DNA from: Lithodes maja
Lineage: Eukaryota > Arthropoda > Malacostraca > Decapoda > Lithodidae
Length of the DNA stretch: 64,000 nt
Assembly: GCA_037953745.1 (NCBI GenBank)
Contig: JBAKBP010001408.1
Location: 124,001-188,000, forward strand
Reading direction: 5' to 3'
Shown here: positions 32,421 through 43,122 of the stretch, piece by piece
Layout: every line of letters begins with the position of its first letter
Position numbering within the stretch: the first letter of the stretch is position 1
Made by a program: the position numbers and the translations under genes
The notes under the pieces: model-generated
What the model was told of the DNA's origin: nothing
Seen by the model: the letters and a program-made list of their open reading frames with translations, nothing else
The model's database searches: none

Positions 32421-33215
32421 GATTATACGGGATGGAAATCTATTGACGTTAAATCAAACTATCAATGCCAGACCGAATAAGTTGCGGACAACAATACAGT
32501 ACTCCGAGAAATCAAATTAAATCGCGAGCCGAAAATAAAACACCCTCACGAAATGCGGAATAAGAATTGTGCGCAATGTAGACAAGCAATCTGGAGCTTT
32601 TCAATTTAACTCCTTACATAATAGTTATGAAATTATAGAATCATTACGCCATAAGTTAAGAAAAGCCGGGAGGGAAATTTAGTACAATACAGTATAGGCC
32701 AAAAGTCTCCAGATGTCAAAAAAAGAGAGGTACCGTTTAAAGTTTATAATACATTTAAGAATTTTAAGAGAGAGAGCCTATAGGGTAATTTAAACAGGCT
32801 AAACTCAATGGGTACCGCTAATTTTATATTATTAAATTTAATAAATGTGAAAATTGTACACAAGAAAAGTTCATCTCAAGAAGTCACAAGGAAAAAAGTT
32901 TTTGAGTTGGATTAACACACACTCAGCCTATCAGCTATCATATTACCCCGCCTCCAGGGCACACGATGAGAAGAATTTAGAAAGACATGTGAATCAATAA
33001 AGAAGTTATTGGACAGTATAAATTTGATATAGAATTTAATAACCTTAACTTTTGAAATTATTATACAGCACAGTATGGATGATTTTAATCTTAGTGCCAA
33101 TCAATTTTTATATAATTTGGGCCTAAAGTGTTTACAATCAAAATTTAATTAATATACTGTACCGATTTGAAGGATTATTAATCTAGGCTATACTGATTTT
33201 GTTGATCAACTCTAA
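32421..33215. other. AT-rich spacer between SGNH ORF and gag
   Basis: No gene or repeat was recognised. The length is unusual for a BEL/Pao leader and supports the view that the upstream ORF is a separate unit with its own context. Confidence 0.5.
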
Positions 33216-33224
33216 CGTCATGGT

Positions 33225-33889
33225 GGGCAAACATCTCGTCGTATGACCTGGCGACCATGGCATATTCGTCTTGCCTAAAGCACCGACGACAGGTGGCCAG
33301 GATCTTCGAATAGAGATGCTTTCATGCCTCGTGCGTGAGGTGTACCCCGTCGGGACTGAAGTCAGCCTCAGAGGTATTCATGGACTGATAGCGCTCCCGG
33401 GTGAATGGGATATGGCGCTTTAGCCATCGGTTAACCGCATTTCTAATGCGGTTAAACTCGTCCGTAGAGACCCCTCATGGAGCCTGCCGCTTCTCTACCC
33501 CAATCACCCAGACTTCTCCCCCCCGAGAGCCGCACCACCTCCTCAGCTAGGACCTCGATCCCCTCCGCTATCCCTCTCGGACTGACCCCGCTCCTTATCT
33601 CGTTACCTCCTATCACCAAGAAGGTCAAGTCAGGCTTCAGCTCTAAAAACCGACCCCAGGCTTCTGTTGATCTCAAGGTGCTGACGCGGGCACCTGGGGC
33701 GGCCAGAGGAGTCACGAAAAAGAAAGGCCTGTGGACGGCTTGGTCCACGTACAAATCCCGGACGTAGGAGTGGCCCAAAATTGCCACCTTCCTAATCGGG
33801 CCCGGGTACGCAGGCCTATCAACCACCGCAGGATAATCTTCCCCTACCCCACCACCCGCGGCACCATGACGCCAAAAGCCCTGGGCCAT
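33225..33889 (-). pseudogene. SGNH/GDSL hydrolase-like ORF in BEL/Pao leader
   Basis: ATG at 33889. Leu-Gly-His-Ser-Tyr-Val-Arg-Asp (about 33775) stands where SGNH hydrolases have the nucleophile block GDS. Val-Ile-Gly-Gly-Asn-Glu-Ile (about 33605) matches block III (GxND). Asp-Gly-Val-His-Leu-Thr (about 33350) matches the Asp-x-x-His of block V. Length of about 220 codons fits a single SGNH domain. A 7-G run near 33525 shifts the frame, and TGA codons near 33476 and 33320 interrupt it. Same strand as the provirus, between 5' LTR and gag. Such domains accompany some LINEs and DIRS elements; a role as esterase is inferred only. Confidence 0.75.
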
Positions 33890-34016
33890 GAGGGACAGAC
33901 GAAATATGGCACAAAAAAAATGAACCACGTAGGCTAGGCCACCACCAACCACAAAAAAGGGGGGAGGGGTGGGGGGGGGGGGGGGGCAAACTAATGAAAG
34001 GTTTAAGGACCAATTA

Positions 34017-34676
34017 TATGGCTAATTTAGATAAGTGGACTGTATATTATTGATATTAAAGGAACATTAACCATATATATTATATTACCCTTTGATGAAC
34101 TCAGCTGGTGATTGGAGGATGGCGGAAAATAGGCTAGATGACTGGAAGTGGTTAGTATAGTAAACAGAGTATGAAAAGAGGCTACAATAGGCTAGGATAG
34201 GCTAGATATTTACGTTAAGTTGTGCTAAGTAACAAAGATGATGATGTAGTGAGTATGAGATGAAAAGTGAAGCGAAAACACCTGGTGAAATAACTAGGAG
34301 AAAGAAGGCTTAGCGTGTGTAGCTGGGACGGAGGTTGGTTGGAGAGTGAGCGAGCGCGTTATGTTTGTCTCTGTCGTGACATACCGCGCACGCGCATTAC
34401 ATATGGAAAATGTATCCCATCTTCTTTACAATGAGATACTTATGAACAATCTTAAATAATACAAATATATATATATATATATTTGGGAATTATAATCCTA
34501 CAATACTTTCCCATATACAATTATAGAATAATATATTCTACCCAATCATGGAACGTTCGACCAAGGTTATGGAAGCGTTCAACTTAAGACTACGGAATGA
34601 TACGTAACGCTACATCAACCCAGATTACGTAACATCGAGACTGTTCATACTAGTTTGAGTACACTAAGTATGGACA
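34017..34676 (-). repeat. BEL/Pao 5' LTR
   Basis: 660 bases, the partner of 26475-27187, with a short (TA)n tract at 34465-34482. The two LTRs differ by a few substitutions, a 14-base indel near 34250 and the TA length. This suggests modest time since insertion. Confidence 0.93.
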
Positions 34677-35210
34677 CATCTCTAGGTGTTCTAAGTATAT
34701 TCTTTTGCAGCATACTCTTTCGCAACTCCTTCTTTTTCACTATTTCTTCTATCTCTTTACTAAACCATGTGTTTCCTTTTTTTTTCCACATTTTATATTT
34801 GTTCTTGCCACATATTTTCTCAGCTGTTTTAATCATGGAGTCTCTTGTACCTTTCCATACTTCGTCTACAGTACTTCCTAGATCTATCATAGCATCCATG
34901 CCCTTTATAGTCTCTTTCAGCATATCTCTGTATTTTGTTGCATTACATTTTCCAGTTAGTTGTCTCACATTTATTCTCTCTACTACAGTTTTCTCTTTCC
35001 TTTCATATTATCACTTCTTCCTTATCCTCACTTTTGTCAACACTGTTTAGTGATCTGATCCCGTCAGCATCCCTCATACAGCTTTCGAATCTAAAATTCT
35101 TCATTTTAGCCCAGAGTCAATCATGGCATAGTCAACTAGGGATTTATGTTCCTGCTCACCTTTACCTCTGTGCCATGTATATCTATGTATGTGACGATGC
35201 TTAAACATCT
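34677..35210 (-). mobile_element. RTE-like LINE, 5' portion
   Basis: Continuation of the LINE at 24270-26474, upstream of the BEL/Pao insertion. The minus-strand frame 34968-34677 encodes the EN-RT linker (Trp-Lys-Lys-Lys-Gly-Asn-Thr-Trp-Phe-Ser-Lys-Glu-Ile block) and stays in phase across the CATCT duplication. The 5' limit is unclear; similarity fades near 35050-35210. Confidence 0.85.
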
Positions 35211-35660
35211 TCGAACAATCTCATTTAACCATTATTACTAACACAGATCTTTCCTATCTTGCACAAAATCATATAAATATAGCTGGAAAATTATATACAA
35301 AGACGTCGCCGGTACAGAAGGGGTTAATGACATTCAAGTTAGCTCATTTAACCCGGGAACTGCGGGGAGACTCTTAAGAGTTCCCCCGGCGGACTGCGGG
35401 AAGACTCTTAAGAGTCAGAGAAAAAAAAAATCAACTTTTGACATCGAAAACAAAAAATTGTATTTTTATTTTTTTATTTTTTTATTTGTTTTGGGCCCCT
35501 GGGCCATGCAAAATATCAGTCCTCTACCTCCCCTCCTTCCCCACTCTCCTCCCCTCATTCAGTTATCACCTATTTTCCCTGTTATTCCCTTATTCTGAGG
35601 TATATTTTCGTGCTAACATTAGAAAGCTGGTTGCAGGGTGTGGTCATCACTGATAGAAAG
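35211..35660. other. Spacer with MITE end and CTCTTAAGAG repeats
   Basis: Holds the end of a family A MITE (GACGTCGCCGGTACAGAAGGGGTTAA, to 35327). Just after it, two copies of a GACTCTTAAGAGT palindrome sit in a GC-rich block (35355-35425), followed by A/T-rich sequence. No gene was seen. Confidence 0.5.
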
Positions 35661-36905
35661 CGAGTGCAAGAGAGAGAGGAGGTTTTAGGAAGGGAAGAGG
35701 ATGTGTAGATCAGATTTTTACCCTGAATTGTGTTGTGGAGAAGTATCTGGAGAAGAAACAAAAGGTGTATGTTGCCTTTATGGACTTGGAGAAGGCCTAT
35801 GACAGAGTGGATAGAGAAGGTTTGTGGAAAGTACTTAGAATATACGGAGTAGAGGGCAAGTTGCTGAAAGCAGTGAAGAGCATGTATGAGGGTGCAAAGG
35901 CGGCAGTACGTGTGGAGAGTGAGCAGAGCGAGTTCTTTGACCTGAATGTTGGTTTGAAACAGGGGTGTGTGATGTCCCCGTGGTTGTTTACTGTATATAT
36001 GGATGGAGTTATGAAAGAAATACTATCAAGAGCAGTGGATGTTGGTGTATCGCTGAAAAGGGAGGGAATTGAGTGGAAGCTACCTATACTGCTGTTTGCG
36101 GATGATACAGTTCTGATGAGTGATAATGAATGGGAGTTGCAGGGTCTGGTAAATGAGTTTGGAACAGTGTGCAAAAAACAGAATTTGAAGGTAAATACGG
36201 GGAAGAGCAAGGTTATGGTCTTCGAAAGGGGTGAAGTCACAGAGTATGAGGTGAAGCTGAACGGTCAGGCTATGGAGATCGTCAACTCTTTTAAGTATCT
36301 GGGCAGTGTGTTGAGTAAAGATGGGATTATGGATGAAGAGGTGCGGGAGAGGGTACAACAGGGGAAGAGGGTTGTAGGAACGCTAAAAGCAGTAACAAGA
36401 AATAGGGTGGTCAGTATGGAAGTGAAGAAGTCCTTGCATGACAGTGTGGTAATCCCGACACTGACTTACGGAAGCGAAGCATGGACGTTGGTTGAGAGAC
36501 TCAGACCAAGAGTGAGAGCAGTGGAAATGAATTACTTAAGGAGTGCGTGCGGAGTTACATGGAGGGATAGACAGACTAATGAGGAAGTAAGAAGGAGGAG
36601 TGGTGTGGAGGTAGATGTGCTGGAAAGTGTGAAAAGGAACAACTTGAGATGGTTCGGCCATATGGAACGTATGGAAAGCGAGAGAATGACTAAGAGGGTG
36701 TACGAGAGCGAGGTGGAGGGACAGAGGGGGAGAGGTAGACCGAATATGAGGTGGAAGGATGGAGTGAGGAACTACATGAACGAAGGCGGTGCTGGTTGGG
36801 GGGAGGGGCGTCGACTGACTGGGGACAGGGGTGCATGGGGGCGATTCGTTCGTGGCCACCCCTTCGGGGATCACGGCGTCAGGCAATAGATAGATAGATA
36901 GAAGA
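35661..36905 (+). mobile_element. RTE-like LINE (copy 3), 5'-truncated
   Basis: Starts within RT (Gly-Phe-Arg-Lys-Gly-Arg-Gly-Cys-Val-Asp-Gln from 35681) and ends in a TAGA microsatellite tail (36884-36905). Related to, but diverged from, the LINEs at 1-633 and 39707-41537. Confidence 0.85.
35681..36889 (+). CDS. LINE RT, palm to C-terminus, open frame
   Basis: About 402 codons without a stop. Motifs: Phe-Met-Asp-Leu-Glu-Lys-Ala-Tyr-Asp-Arg-Val-Asp (35778-35813), Gly-Leu-Lys-Gln-Gly-Cys-Val-Met-Ser-Pro-Trp (35952-35984), catalytic Phe-Ala-Asp-Asp (about 36098-36109), and the thumb with Leu-Lys-Val-Asn-Thr-Gly-Lys-Ser-Lys-Val-Met-Val. The tail has Leu-Arg-Trp-Phe-Gly-His-Met-Glu-Arg-Met (36640-36670). 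The endonuclease and RT N-terminus are missing, so it is a dead-on-arrival copy whose frame is still open, implying recent insertion. The 5' limit is the edge of similarity, not a start codon. Confidence 0.88.
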   Translation, partial: GFRKGRGCVDQIFTLNCVVEKYLEKKQKVYVAFMDLEKAYDRVDREGLWKVLRIYGVEGKLLKAVKSMYEGAKAAVRVESEQSEFFDLNVGLKQGCVMSPWLFTVYMDGVMKEILSRAVDVGVSLKREGIEWKLPILLFADDTVLMSDNEWELQGLVNEFGTVCKKQNLKVNTGKSKVMVFERGEVTEYEVKLNGQAMEIVNSFKYLGSVLSKDGIMDEEVRERVQQGKRVVGTLKAVTRNRVVSMEVKKSLHDSVVIPTLTYGSEAWTLVERLRPRVRAVEMNYLRSACGVTWRDRQTNEEVRRRSGVEVDVLESVKRNNLRWFGHMERMESERMTKRVYESEVEGQRGRGRPNMRWKDGVRNYMNEGGAGWGEGRRLTGDRGAWGRFVRGHPFGDHGVRQ

Positions 36906-37280
36906 GAGAGAGAGAGAGTATCGATCGATCGACTGTGTCTCAGTGGCCTTGGGGGAAATTGGCAGGAAAGCAGCTTGCCTCACCCATACATTATACAACT
37001 CGCGGGCTATATCTCCGATTTTGACCATCCAAACGCTGTTTTCACTAGTTTTATTGTTGTTTCAGGTTAATACCTTTATAATCAACCCATAATAGGCACG
37101 TATGGATAAGTATTAATGCTATTAATGGTACAATGAATATTTTAGTGACGGAAACACCTCAAATACATGCGCACAGGGAGAGGTGTCTACTTACCCCCAT
37201 GCGCACTTGTTAGGTTAATAGAACCTCTCAAACTCAGTGAAAGTCAGAAACAAATTATACTATTCCCAGAGCTGTAAACG
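36906..37280. other. Spacer, nothing recognised
   Basis: A (GA)n run at 36901-36918 and unremarkable unique-looking sequence; no frame of note. Confidence 0.4.
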
Positions 37281-37651
37281 TAAGGGGGAGTAGTCACTTT
37301 TTCTGGACCCCCTTCTCCCTCATGTTTAACAAATTAGATTTGAGATTTGAAGACGTTCGTTCCGTTTGTTTGACAATTGTCAGACCTTTCACCTCATATA
37401 TTTGTCAATATTAACAGCTTTCGTGCCATTTAGGTGTCGATTATTTCCTGGCGAGCGATAGTGAGCCTGTAATTTTAGAATGAATCGGCCGGGACATTTT
37501 TCTACCGAAAAATGTAAAACATTATTTTGAAAGGGTGTCTAACGGGAGTTTTTTTAAGCTTGATGGAGGTCTAGCGAGGAAACTAAAAAATATGTATATA
37601 CATAAATATGCATGTATGTAATGTATGTATGTATATACTCTGGCACATACC

Positions 37652-37703
<52 letters not shown>

Positions 37704-37733
37704 CGACCAATAAATAAACCCTTCCCCCATTAA
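37281..37733 (+). mobile_element. TTAA MITE, family B, with (TA)n
   Basis: Starts GTAAGGGGGAGTAGTC (first base of TTAA altered) and ends CCTTCCCCCATTAA. Contains the family blocks CCCCCTTCTCCCTCATG, TCCTGGCGAGCGATAG and AAGCTTGATGGAGGTCTAGCGAGG. A (TA)n tract expanded at 37655-37700. Frames in it are low-complexity artefacts. Confidence 0.7.
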
Positions 37734-37826
37734 GTACATAATTAGTTACATACAGTCAATGGTTTAATGGACAGGCTTGATAAGGCTGTAGATCAGTACC
37801 TGTAGCCAAATTAGATTGAACGATTT

Positions 37827-38205
37827 TGGGCGGATAAAACAAAATCTGGCCACCTTTCTTCCTCATGTATAGCCCCATTAATGTTCAGATTTTAAGACGT
37901 TCGGCCAATTAGCTTGGCGATTTTAAGACCTTTCACCCCGTGTATTTGTCAGTAGTAAGACCTATCGCACAATTTAGTAGTCTATTTTTTGTCCTGGCGA
38001 ACGATAGTGAGCCAGACATACTGTTTAGTATATGAATAGTAACCGTCCTCCAGCCGGGACAGTTTTCTATAAAAAAAGTACAAATTTATCTTGAAGGGAG
38101 GACTTGGGTTATAATGATAAGCTTGATAGAGGTCTAGGGACGAAACTAATATTACAATATATAGATAAATAAATGAGCAAATAATTACGTCCATCCACCC
38201 CTTAA
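37827..38205 (+). mobile_element. TTAA MITE, family B, decayed
   Basis: Interior blocks CACCTTTCTTCCTCATGTATAGCCCC, GTCCTGGCGAACGATAGTGAGCC and AGCTTGATAGAGGTCTAGGG match the family. The right end CATCCACCCCTTAA is clear, the left end is not. Confidence 0.6.
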
Positions 38206-38345
38206 CCCTTTGAGTGCCAGTGACGTGTGTTATATTTTATTCTAGCTATATTGAGACGACATCATGCAGCTTAGAAAGGATCTGTGGTAGTTAAAAGGGT
38301 TGGTTGAGCTAGTTTGAATCCATATTATAGTTAGAAGTTCAACCC
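38202..38345 (+). mobile_element. TTAA MITE, family A, partial
   Basis: Starts TTAACCCTTTGAGTGCCAGTGACGTG and carries the interior landmarks (TTGAGACGAC, AAAAGGGTTGGTTGAGC). It runs into AACCCCTTCTGTATTAT, which is also the outer end of the large inverted repeat. Confidence 0.6.
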
Positions 38346-39706
38346 CTTCTGTATTATACAGTATATTCGCAGGAGTGTTTAATGAAGCGGAGTGGCGGTC
38401 CTTAGCCACCATGGATCCCCTAGTGGGGCAGATTTGTTGAAAAATCGTTCAGTTCCTTGCAATAATTGTGAAATTTGGCATGGAGTCTCCTTTGGTCATA
38501 CCCAAACATAATCAGGCTGGGGACACGCTGAGACGTCCCTCTGGTGGCCTTTTCGGAGAAAATTCAATATGGCCGCCATGTTACTCCGTCTGACCCACAA
38601 CATTCCATATCTCAGAGACTTTATGACCGAATTGAATGATTTAAAAGTGTATCCCTATAATTTAGAGGTTAATAAACCCATCTAGATATGTTTTAGATTG
38701 CATAATGTTTATTAATACCCTTTAAATTGAATTTATGGTAATATAACAATTTTTTTGCTTATTCACTCACATCTTAACTCAAACTTTACAACAAAAGTTT
38801 GTTACTGTATATATAATTTTGTTATGGTTTTGTATGCTTTGTCTAATTGTTTTTCTTTCTTTTCAGGCAAATAATATTACAATAGAAACATCAGTTTATC
38901 ACCGCTAACAATGGCAACATCAAATATTTATCAGCTTGACAGTGATAACACAATTCCATGCACTAAAATTAACTGATACCTTTTCTGTTTATGTTAAAAA
39001 GAAACAAATGAAAAGATGACATGCCCAGTTGAAAATGGGTACAAAAATGTGTACAACACTTTGTCTCATAACTTACTGGAGTTCTGCAAGATCAATGATT
39101 TTCCATTTCACATACATTTTAGACGATAAGATGATGGCCGTGGCATAGCTAATATATTGCTGGAAAACAAAGCTGGCATTCATGAAAACTGTTGAAGAAA
39201 ATGTAATGACCAAAGGCTTGATCGTCGAGCCAAGAAACGAGCTAGAGTGCGAGATGAGTGTTCCCAAGAAGAAAAGCTAAGTCACAAAAAAACACATACT
39301 AGTTTTGATTCGACCTTTAGCTGGGAGATACCCCAGTGTATACCGTGTGACAGTGTTTTGGCAGAAACACTTATCAAGCCATCAACTGCAGACATTGATG
39401 TTACTTCTAGGACTTTTGCTACAAAAATAAAGAAATCCCAACTGTTAGCAAGATTTGCTACTGCATCTGATATGCATGCTATGGATGCATACTACCATAA
39501 ATCCTACTCTACAAAAATATATACACTTGTCCGTTCAGCTGATCGAAAAGAAACTTCAGTCAAATCACCAAAATCCAGTTGTAGTAAAAATCCATCTACA
39601 TCATGTGAAGCAATATCCTTTGTAGAGTTAGCTGCATATGTTAATGAATGCCAAGGACAGATTCTCAAGCTGAAAGAAATTAGCAAGTTGTATAAGGATA
39701 GGTTGA

Positions 39707-41537
39707 GTGTATAAAGAAGGGTGGAGATGTGATAATAGATTGGTTGGCGAGACTTTTCAATGTGTGCTTTGTTGTGTCAATGGTACCAATAGACTGGAAG
39801 AGTGCATGTATTGTGCCGTTGTACAAGGGGAAGGGAGATCGGCAGGAGTGTTCAAGTTATAGAGGTATTAGTTTATTGTCAGTGGTTGGAAAGCTGTATG
39901 GCAGGGTGTTGATAGAGAGGATAATAAAGTTTACGGAAGTTGCAATAGGAGAAGAACAGTGCGGTTTTAGGAGGGGAAGAGGGTGCGTGGATCAGATGTT
40001 TGCAGTAAGACAGTTATGCGAGAAGTATTTAGAGAAGCATAAGGAGATATTTTGGGCTTTTATGGACTTGGAAAAAGCATATGATCGTGTGGACCGTGAA
40101 GCAATGTGGAAGGTGTTAAGGATTTATGAAATAGGAGGAAATTTGTTAGAAGCAGTTAAGAGTTTTTATGAAGAGAGCAGAGCATGTGTGAGAGTAGGAA
40201 ATGGTGAGTTGAGTGAATGGTTTGAGGTAAAGGTAGGTTTGCAACAGGGTTGTGTAATGTCACCATGGCTGTTTAATATGTTTATGGATGGTGTGGTGAG
40301 GGAGGTGAAAAGGAGAACTATGGGAAGAGGATTGGGTTTAGTAGGACAGAATGGTAGAGATTGGGAGTTGAATCAGTTGCTGTTCGCTGATGACACAGCA
40401 TTGGTGGCGGATTCTGATGAGAAACTGCAGCGGGTAGTCAAAGAGTTTGGTGTGGTTTGTGGAAGGAGGAAACTGAAGGTGAACGTCAATAAAAGTAAAG
40501 TAATGGTGTGTAATAGGGGAGAGCATAGGGTGAATCTAGATGCGAGGCTGGATGGGGAAATATTGGAACAAGTAGAGTGTTTTAAATATCTAGGAGGAAC
40601 GATAAACAGGAGTGGAGGTATGGAAATGGAGGTAAAACAGAGAGTGTGTGAAGGAAGGAAGGTTTTCGGAGCAATGGGAAGTATGTGGAAGACGAGAAAT
40701 CTCTGAGTGAAAGTAAAAAGTGCACTGTATCAAGGAATTGTTGTGCCAACAGTGATGTATGGGGCTGAGACATGGGCTCTGAAGAAAAAGGAGAAAAGAG
40801 GGCTGGATGTGATGGAGATGAGCTGCTTGAGGAGTATGTGTGGAGTTACTCGTAGAGACAGATTGAGGAATGAAGAGATACGTAGGAGAGTGGGGCAGCA
40901 GGAACATTTGTCAGCCAGAGTGGACAGAAGGGTGCTGAGCTGGTATGGTCATGTTGAACGAATGGGAGATGAAAGGCTTACAAAGAGAATATGTGAGTCA
41001 GGTACAAGGGGAGATAGAAGGGCAGGAAGACCCCCATTGAGATGGAGAGACTGTGTAAGAAAGGCTTTGGATGATAGAGGAATGACTATAGATCAGGCAG
41101 AGGAAGTGGTGGTGGACAGGAGTGAATGGAGAATGCTTGTGAATAGTTGAGTGAACACGTGGTCATTTGGAGTAAGGGGTCGGGCGCAAGTTCGACTAGA
41201 TAATAGCATCAGGCGCCTGGCCCGGGGGGACGATTAATATGAAGGGTGTGCCTGGAAGTGTGGTGGGAGGGCTTGTGGCTTTGGCTCCGCTGCATGTCTG
41301 CCTGCCGAGATCGGAACCTCTCCGGGTGGTCAGGGGCCGGGGGAGTGCTGGAGCGACCTTGGTAACCCTGGTCTCTGGGTCTTCTCCTGGGTGACCTGGA
41401 TGTGTGTGAGTTTGTGTTTTTTATCTGAGTTTATTTTTTGTTTTATGTTGTTTTTGTGTTTTCCCTGTTCTTGCTCTGTCTTGAGTCGGCTACCCCCAAA
41501 ATGGGGATTGGGCCTGAGCATATAGATAGATAGATAA
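39707..41537 (+). mobile_element. RTE-like LINE (copy 2), with exact target duplication
   Basis: Inserted in the left arm of the inverted repeat, flanked by ATAGGTTGA (39698-39706 and 41538-41546). The right arm (48240-48275) shows the uninterrupted site. Contains RT from its N-terminal part on, a 3' UTR nearly identical to 240-611, and an ATAG tail that overlaps the start of the target duplication. Confidence 0.95.
39711..41150 (+). pseudogene. LINE RT, one in-frame TGA
   Basis: One frame from about 39711 to 41150 broken only by TGA at 40704-40706. Motifs: Ser-Tyr-Arg-Gly-Ile-Ser-Leu-Leu-Ser (39855-39881), Gln-Cys-Gly-Phe-Arg-Arg-Gly-Arg (39957-39980), Phe-Met-Asp-Leu-Glu-Lys-Ala-Tyr-Asp-Arg-Val (40059-40091), Leu-Gln-Gln-Gly-Cys-Val-Met-Ser-Pro-Trp (40239-40268), catalytic Phe-Ala-Asp-Asp (40385-40396), thumb and C-terminal tail. 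The rest is intact, so the copy is young. The 5' end is truncated at the target site. Confidence 0.9.
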
Positions 41538-42442
41538 ATAGGTTGAAACGGTTGGGGTTTACTCGAACAATCACAAGCAAGTCTACAAGACTGAAGGAGC
41601 TATTACTGAAAGAACTCCCAGGATTACTGTAACTTGTCAAACAGCAGGAAGAGATATATTGATAATGCTTAGTAGTACTGCTGGATTTGTTCTCTCTAAT
41701 TGCCGTGAAACTACTTTGGTAGATGATGAGGCAATGACTCTTGCTAAAGCTGCAAATATACTAAGGAAACACATCTAACACTTAAACATTCACAGGAATC
41801 ATTCACATGTTTGTTTTCAGAAGATTCCCTCAAGAAATCAGTTACATCCCTTCTCTTTGCTATCATGAAAATTACATTTCTGGGCCCTAATATCAGGTCT
41901 CAGATTTCAGTTGTGGGTACCAGGGACAAGGTTGCATGTACACTGTCACACCTTATAATATTTAATACTGTAAAGCACTTACATAAACCCACAGGAAACG
42001 AGATGTATCATTCCAAAGAACATTTTAACTTCTACTCCCCTTTATGTTGGGTTGAAACTGCAAAATCATAATCATTCAAAGAAGCTCATGATGTTTTTCT
42101 CTCTTGGACTGTCATTATCTTATGACAGAGTATGTGAATTTCCCTTGGATTTGGCAGTTAATGCATCAAACCAGTTCCAACAGGATGGTGTGGTTGTTCC
42201 CACAAATATGTGTAGAGATGTCTTCACAGCAGGTGATGTTGATAACATAGATCAAAAGAAATGGTCAAATTTTTCCCGTTCTGAGTTTCATGGTACAAAG
42301 ATATCTCTAACAAACCATCTGTGTGAACCCAATGATGGAATCGAGTGCATCATTTGTTCAAGTAAAACTCACATTGAAAGGAAGAATTTAACTCTACCTG
42401 CTTCTTATGCAGTAGTATCTCCAACTGAAGTATCAAACACAT

Positions 42443-42503
42443 GACACCCAGGCTTTATTGTGGTCGGCAGGGAGGGTTCTGTGGGGGCGCTCGGTTATGG
42501 CCT
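42443..42503 (-). repeat. SINE-like repeat, short piece
   Basis: Inverted match to 50140-50205 (CACCCAGGCTTTATTGTGGTCGGC and the GGAGGGTTCTGTGG block). It lies exactly between the uncharacterised protein and the LINE endonuclease sequence. Confidence 0.65.
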
Positions 42504-42917
42504 TTAATATTATTAGTATCCCCCAACATTTTGATACTTTCCTTGATCAATGTATTTTACCACAAGACTTTGACATACTAGGTTTTTGCGGAACAAAACT
42601 TCCAGATAACATCGATCATTTGTACAGTATTGACAATTTCCACAGGTTTTCGCTCAATCTTTCTCGCCAAAGTGGTGGGCTCGCCTTGTATGTAAAAATG
42701 TATTTAAGTGTTTTAATAGAAGATTTGCTAATCAGGGATCCGTACATGGAAGCTTTATTTGTAGAACTAATATTATCGTCAATTAATATAGTTGTGGGCT
42801 TAACTAATAGAAAACCTAACACTATTGCTAAACTATTTATCGACAAACTAGACGAAATACTCTCCCTAATTACTACAGAAAAAAAAAAGTCTTCCGTGAT
42901 AATCGGGGACTTTAACA

Positions 42918-43122
42918 TGGATCTATTGAAACATGCAACTGAAGCCTCTGTGAAGGATCTTTTATCGTGCTTCCATTAAAAAAAAAATCAACGTAATATT
43001 AAAGCCTACTAGAGTATTAGTTACTCTAGTAAGCTTTAATATTACGTTTTTTTTTTTTTTTGAATGGAAGCACAATAAAAGATCCTTCACAGAGGCTTCA
43101 GTTGCATGCTTCAATAGATCCA
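42918..43122. repeat. Perfect-type hairpin of about 100-base arms
   Basis: GGATCTATTGAA...GCAACTGAAGCC at the left recurs inverted at the right end. The arms meet near 43021 with TACTCTAGTA-like sequence and contain A10/T15 tracts. It breaks the endonuclease frame and duplicates its coding strand in inverted form. Confidence 0.9.

Larger units (their letters stand above)
26475..34676 (-). mobile_element. BEL/Pao LTR retrotransposon, complete provirus
   Basis: Two direct repeats bound it: 26475-27187 and 34017-34676. The 5-bp duplication CATCT flanks it (26470-26474 and 34677-34681). Minus-strand order is 5' LTR (right), SGNH-like ORF, gag, protease, RT, RNase H, integrase, 3' LTR (left). The integrase-last order and the protein motifs are BEL/Pao. 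A likely polypurine tract (GGTGGGAATA) lies just before the 3' LTR. A possible primer site TGGTCCTTAAACC lies 4 bases inside the 5' LTR. Coding regions have several stops, so it is inactive. Confidence 0.93.
38860..42444 (+). pseudogene. Uncharacterised repeat-associated protein family, left copy
   Basis: After a likely splice acceptor (TTTCTTTCTTTTCAG, about 38860-38874) and ATG at 38911, pieces of one protein follow to 42444. The clearest is 39247-39706: a Cys-x2-Cys pair, then blocks such as Ala-Arg-Phe-Ala-Thr-Ala-Ser-Asp-Met-His-Ala-Met-Asp-Ala. After the LINE insertion it continues (41546-42060) with Thr-Arg-Leu-Lys-Glu-Leu-Leu, Gly-Arg-Asp-Ile-Leu, and Gly-Leu-Ser-Leu-Ser-Tyr-Asp-Arg-Val (42108-42134). 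It ends with Phe-His-Gly-Thr-Lys-Ile-Ser-Leu. I recall this pattern from a widespread, unnamed protein family in cnidarians, molluscs and fish; function unknown. Confidence 0.65.

Noticed and set aside
33477..33767. Plus-strand frame at the SGNH locus
   Set aside because: It is the shadow of the minus-strand SGNH-like frame, which alone shows conserved blocks.
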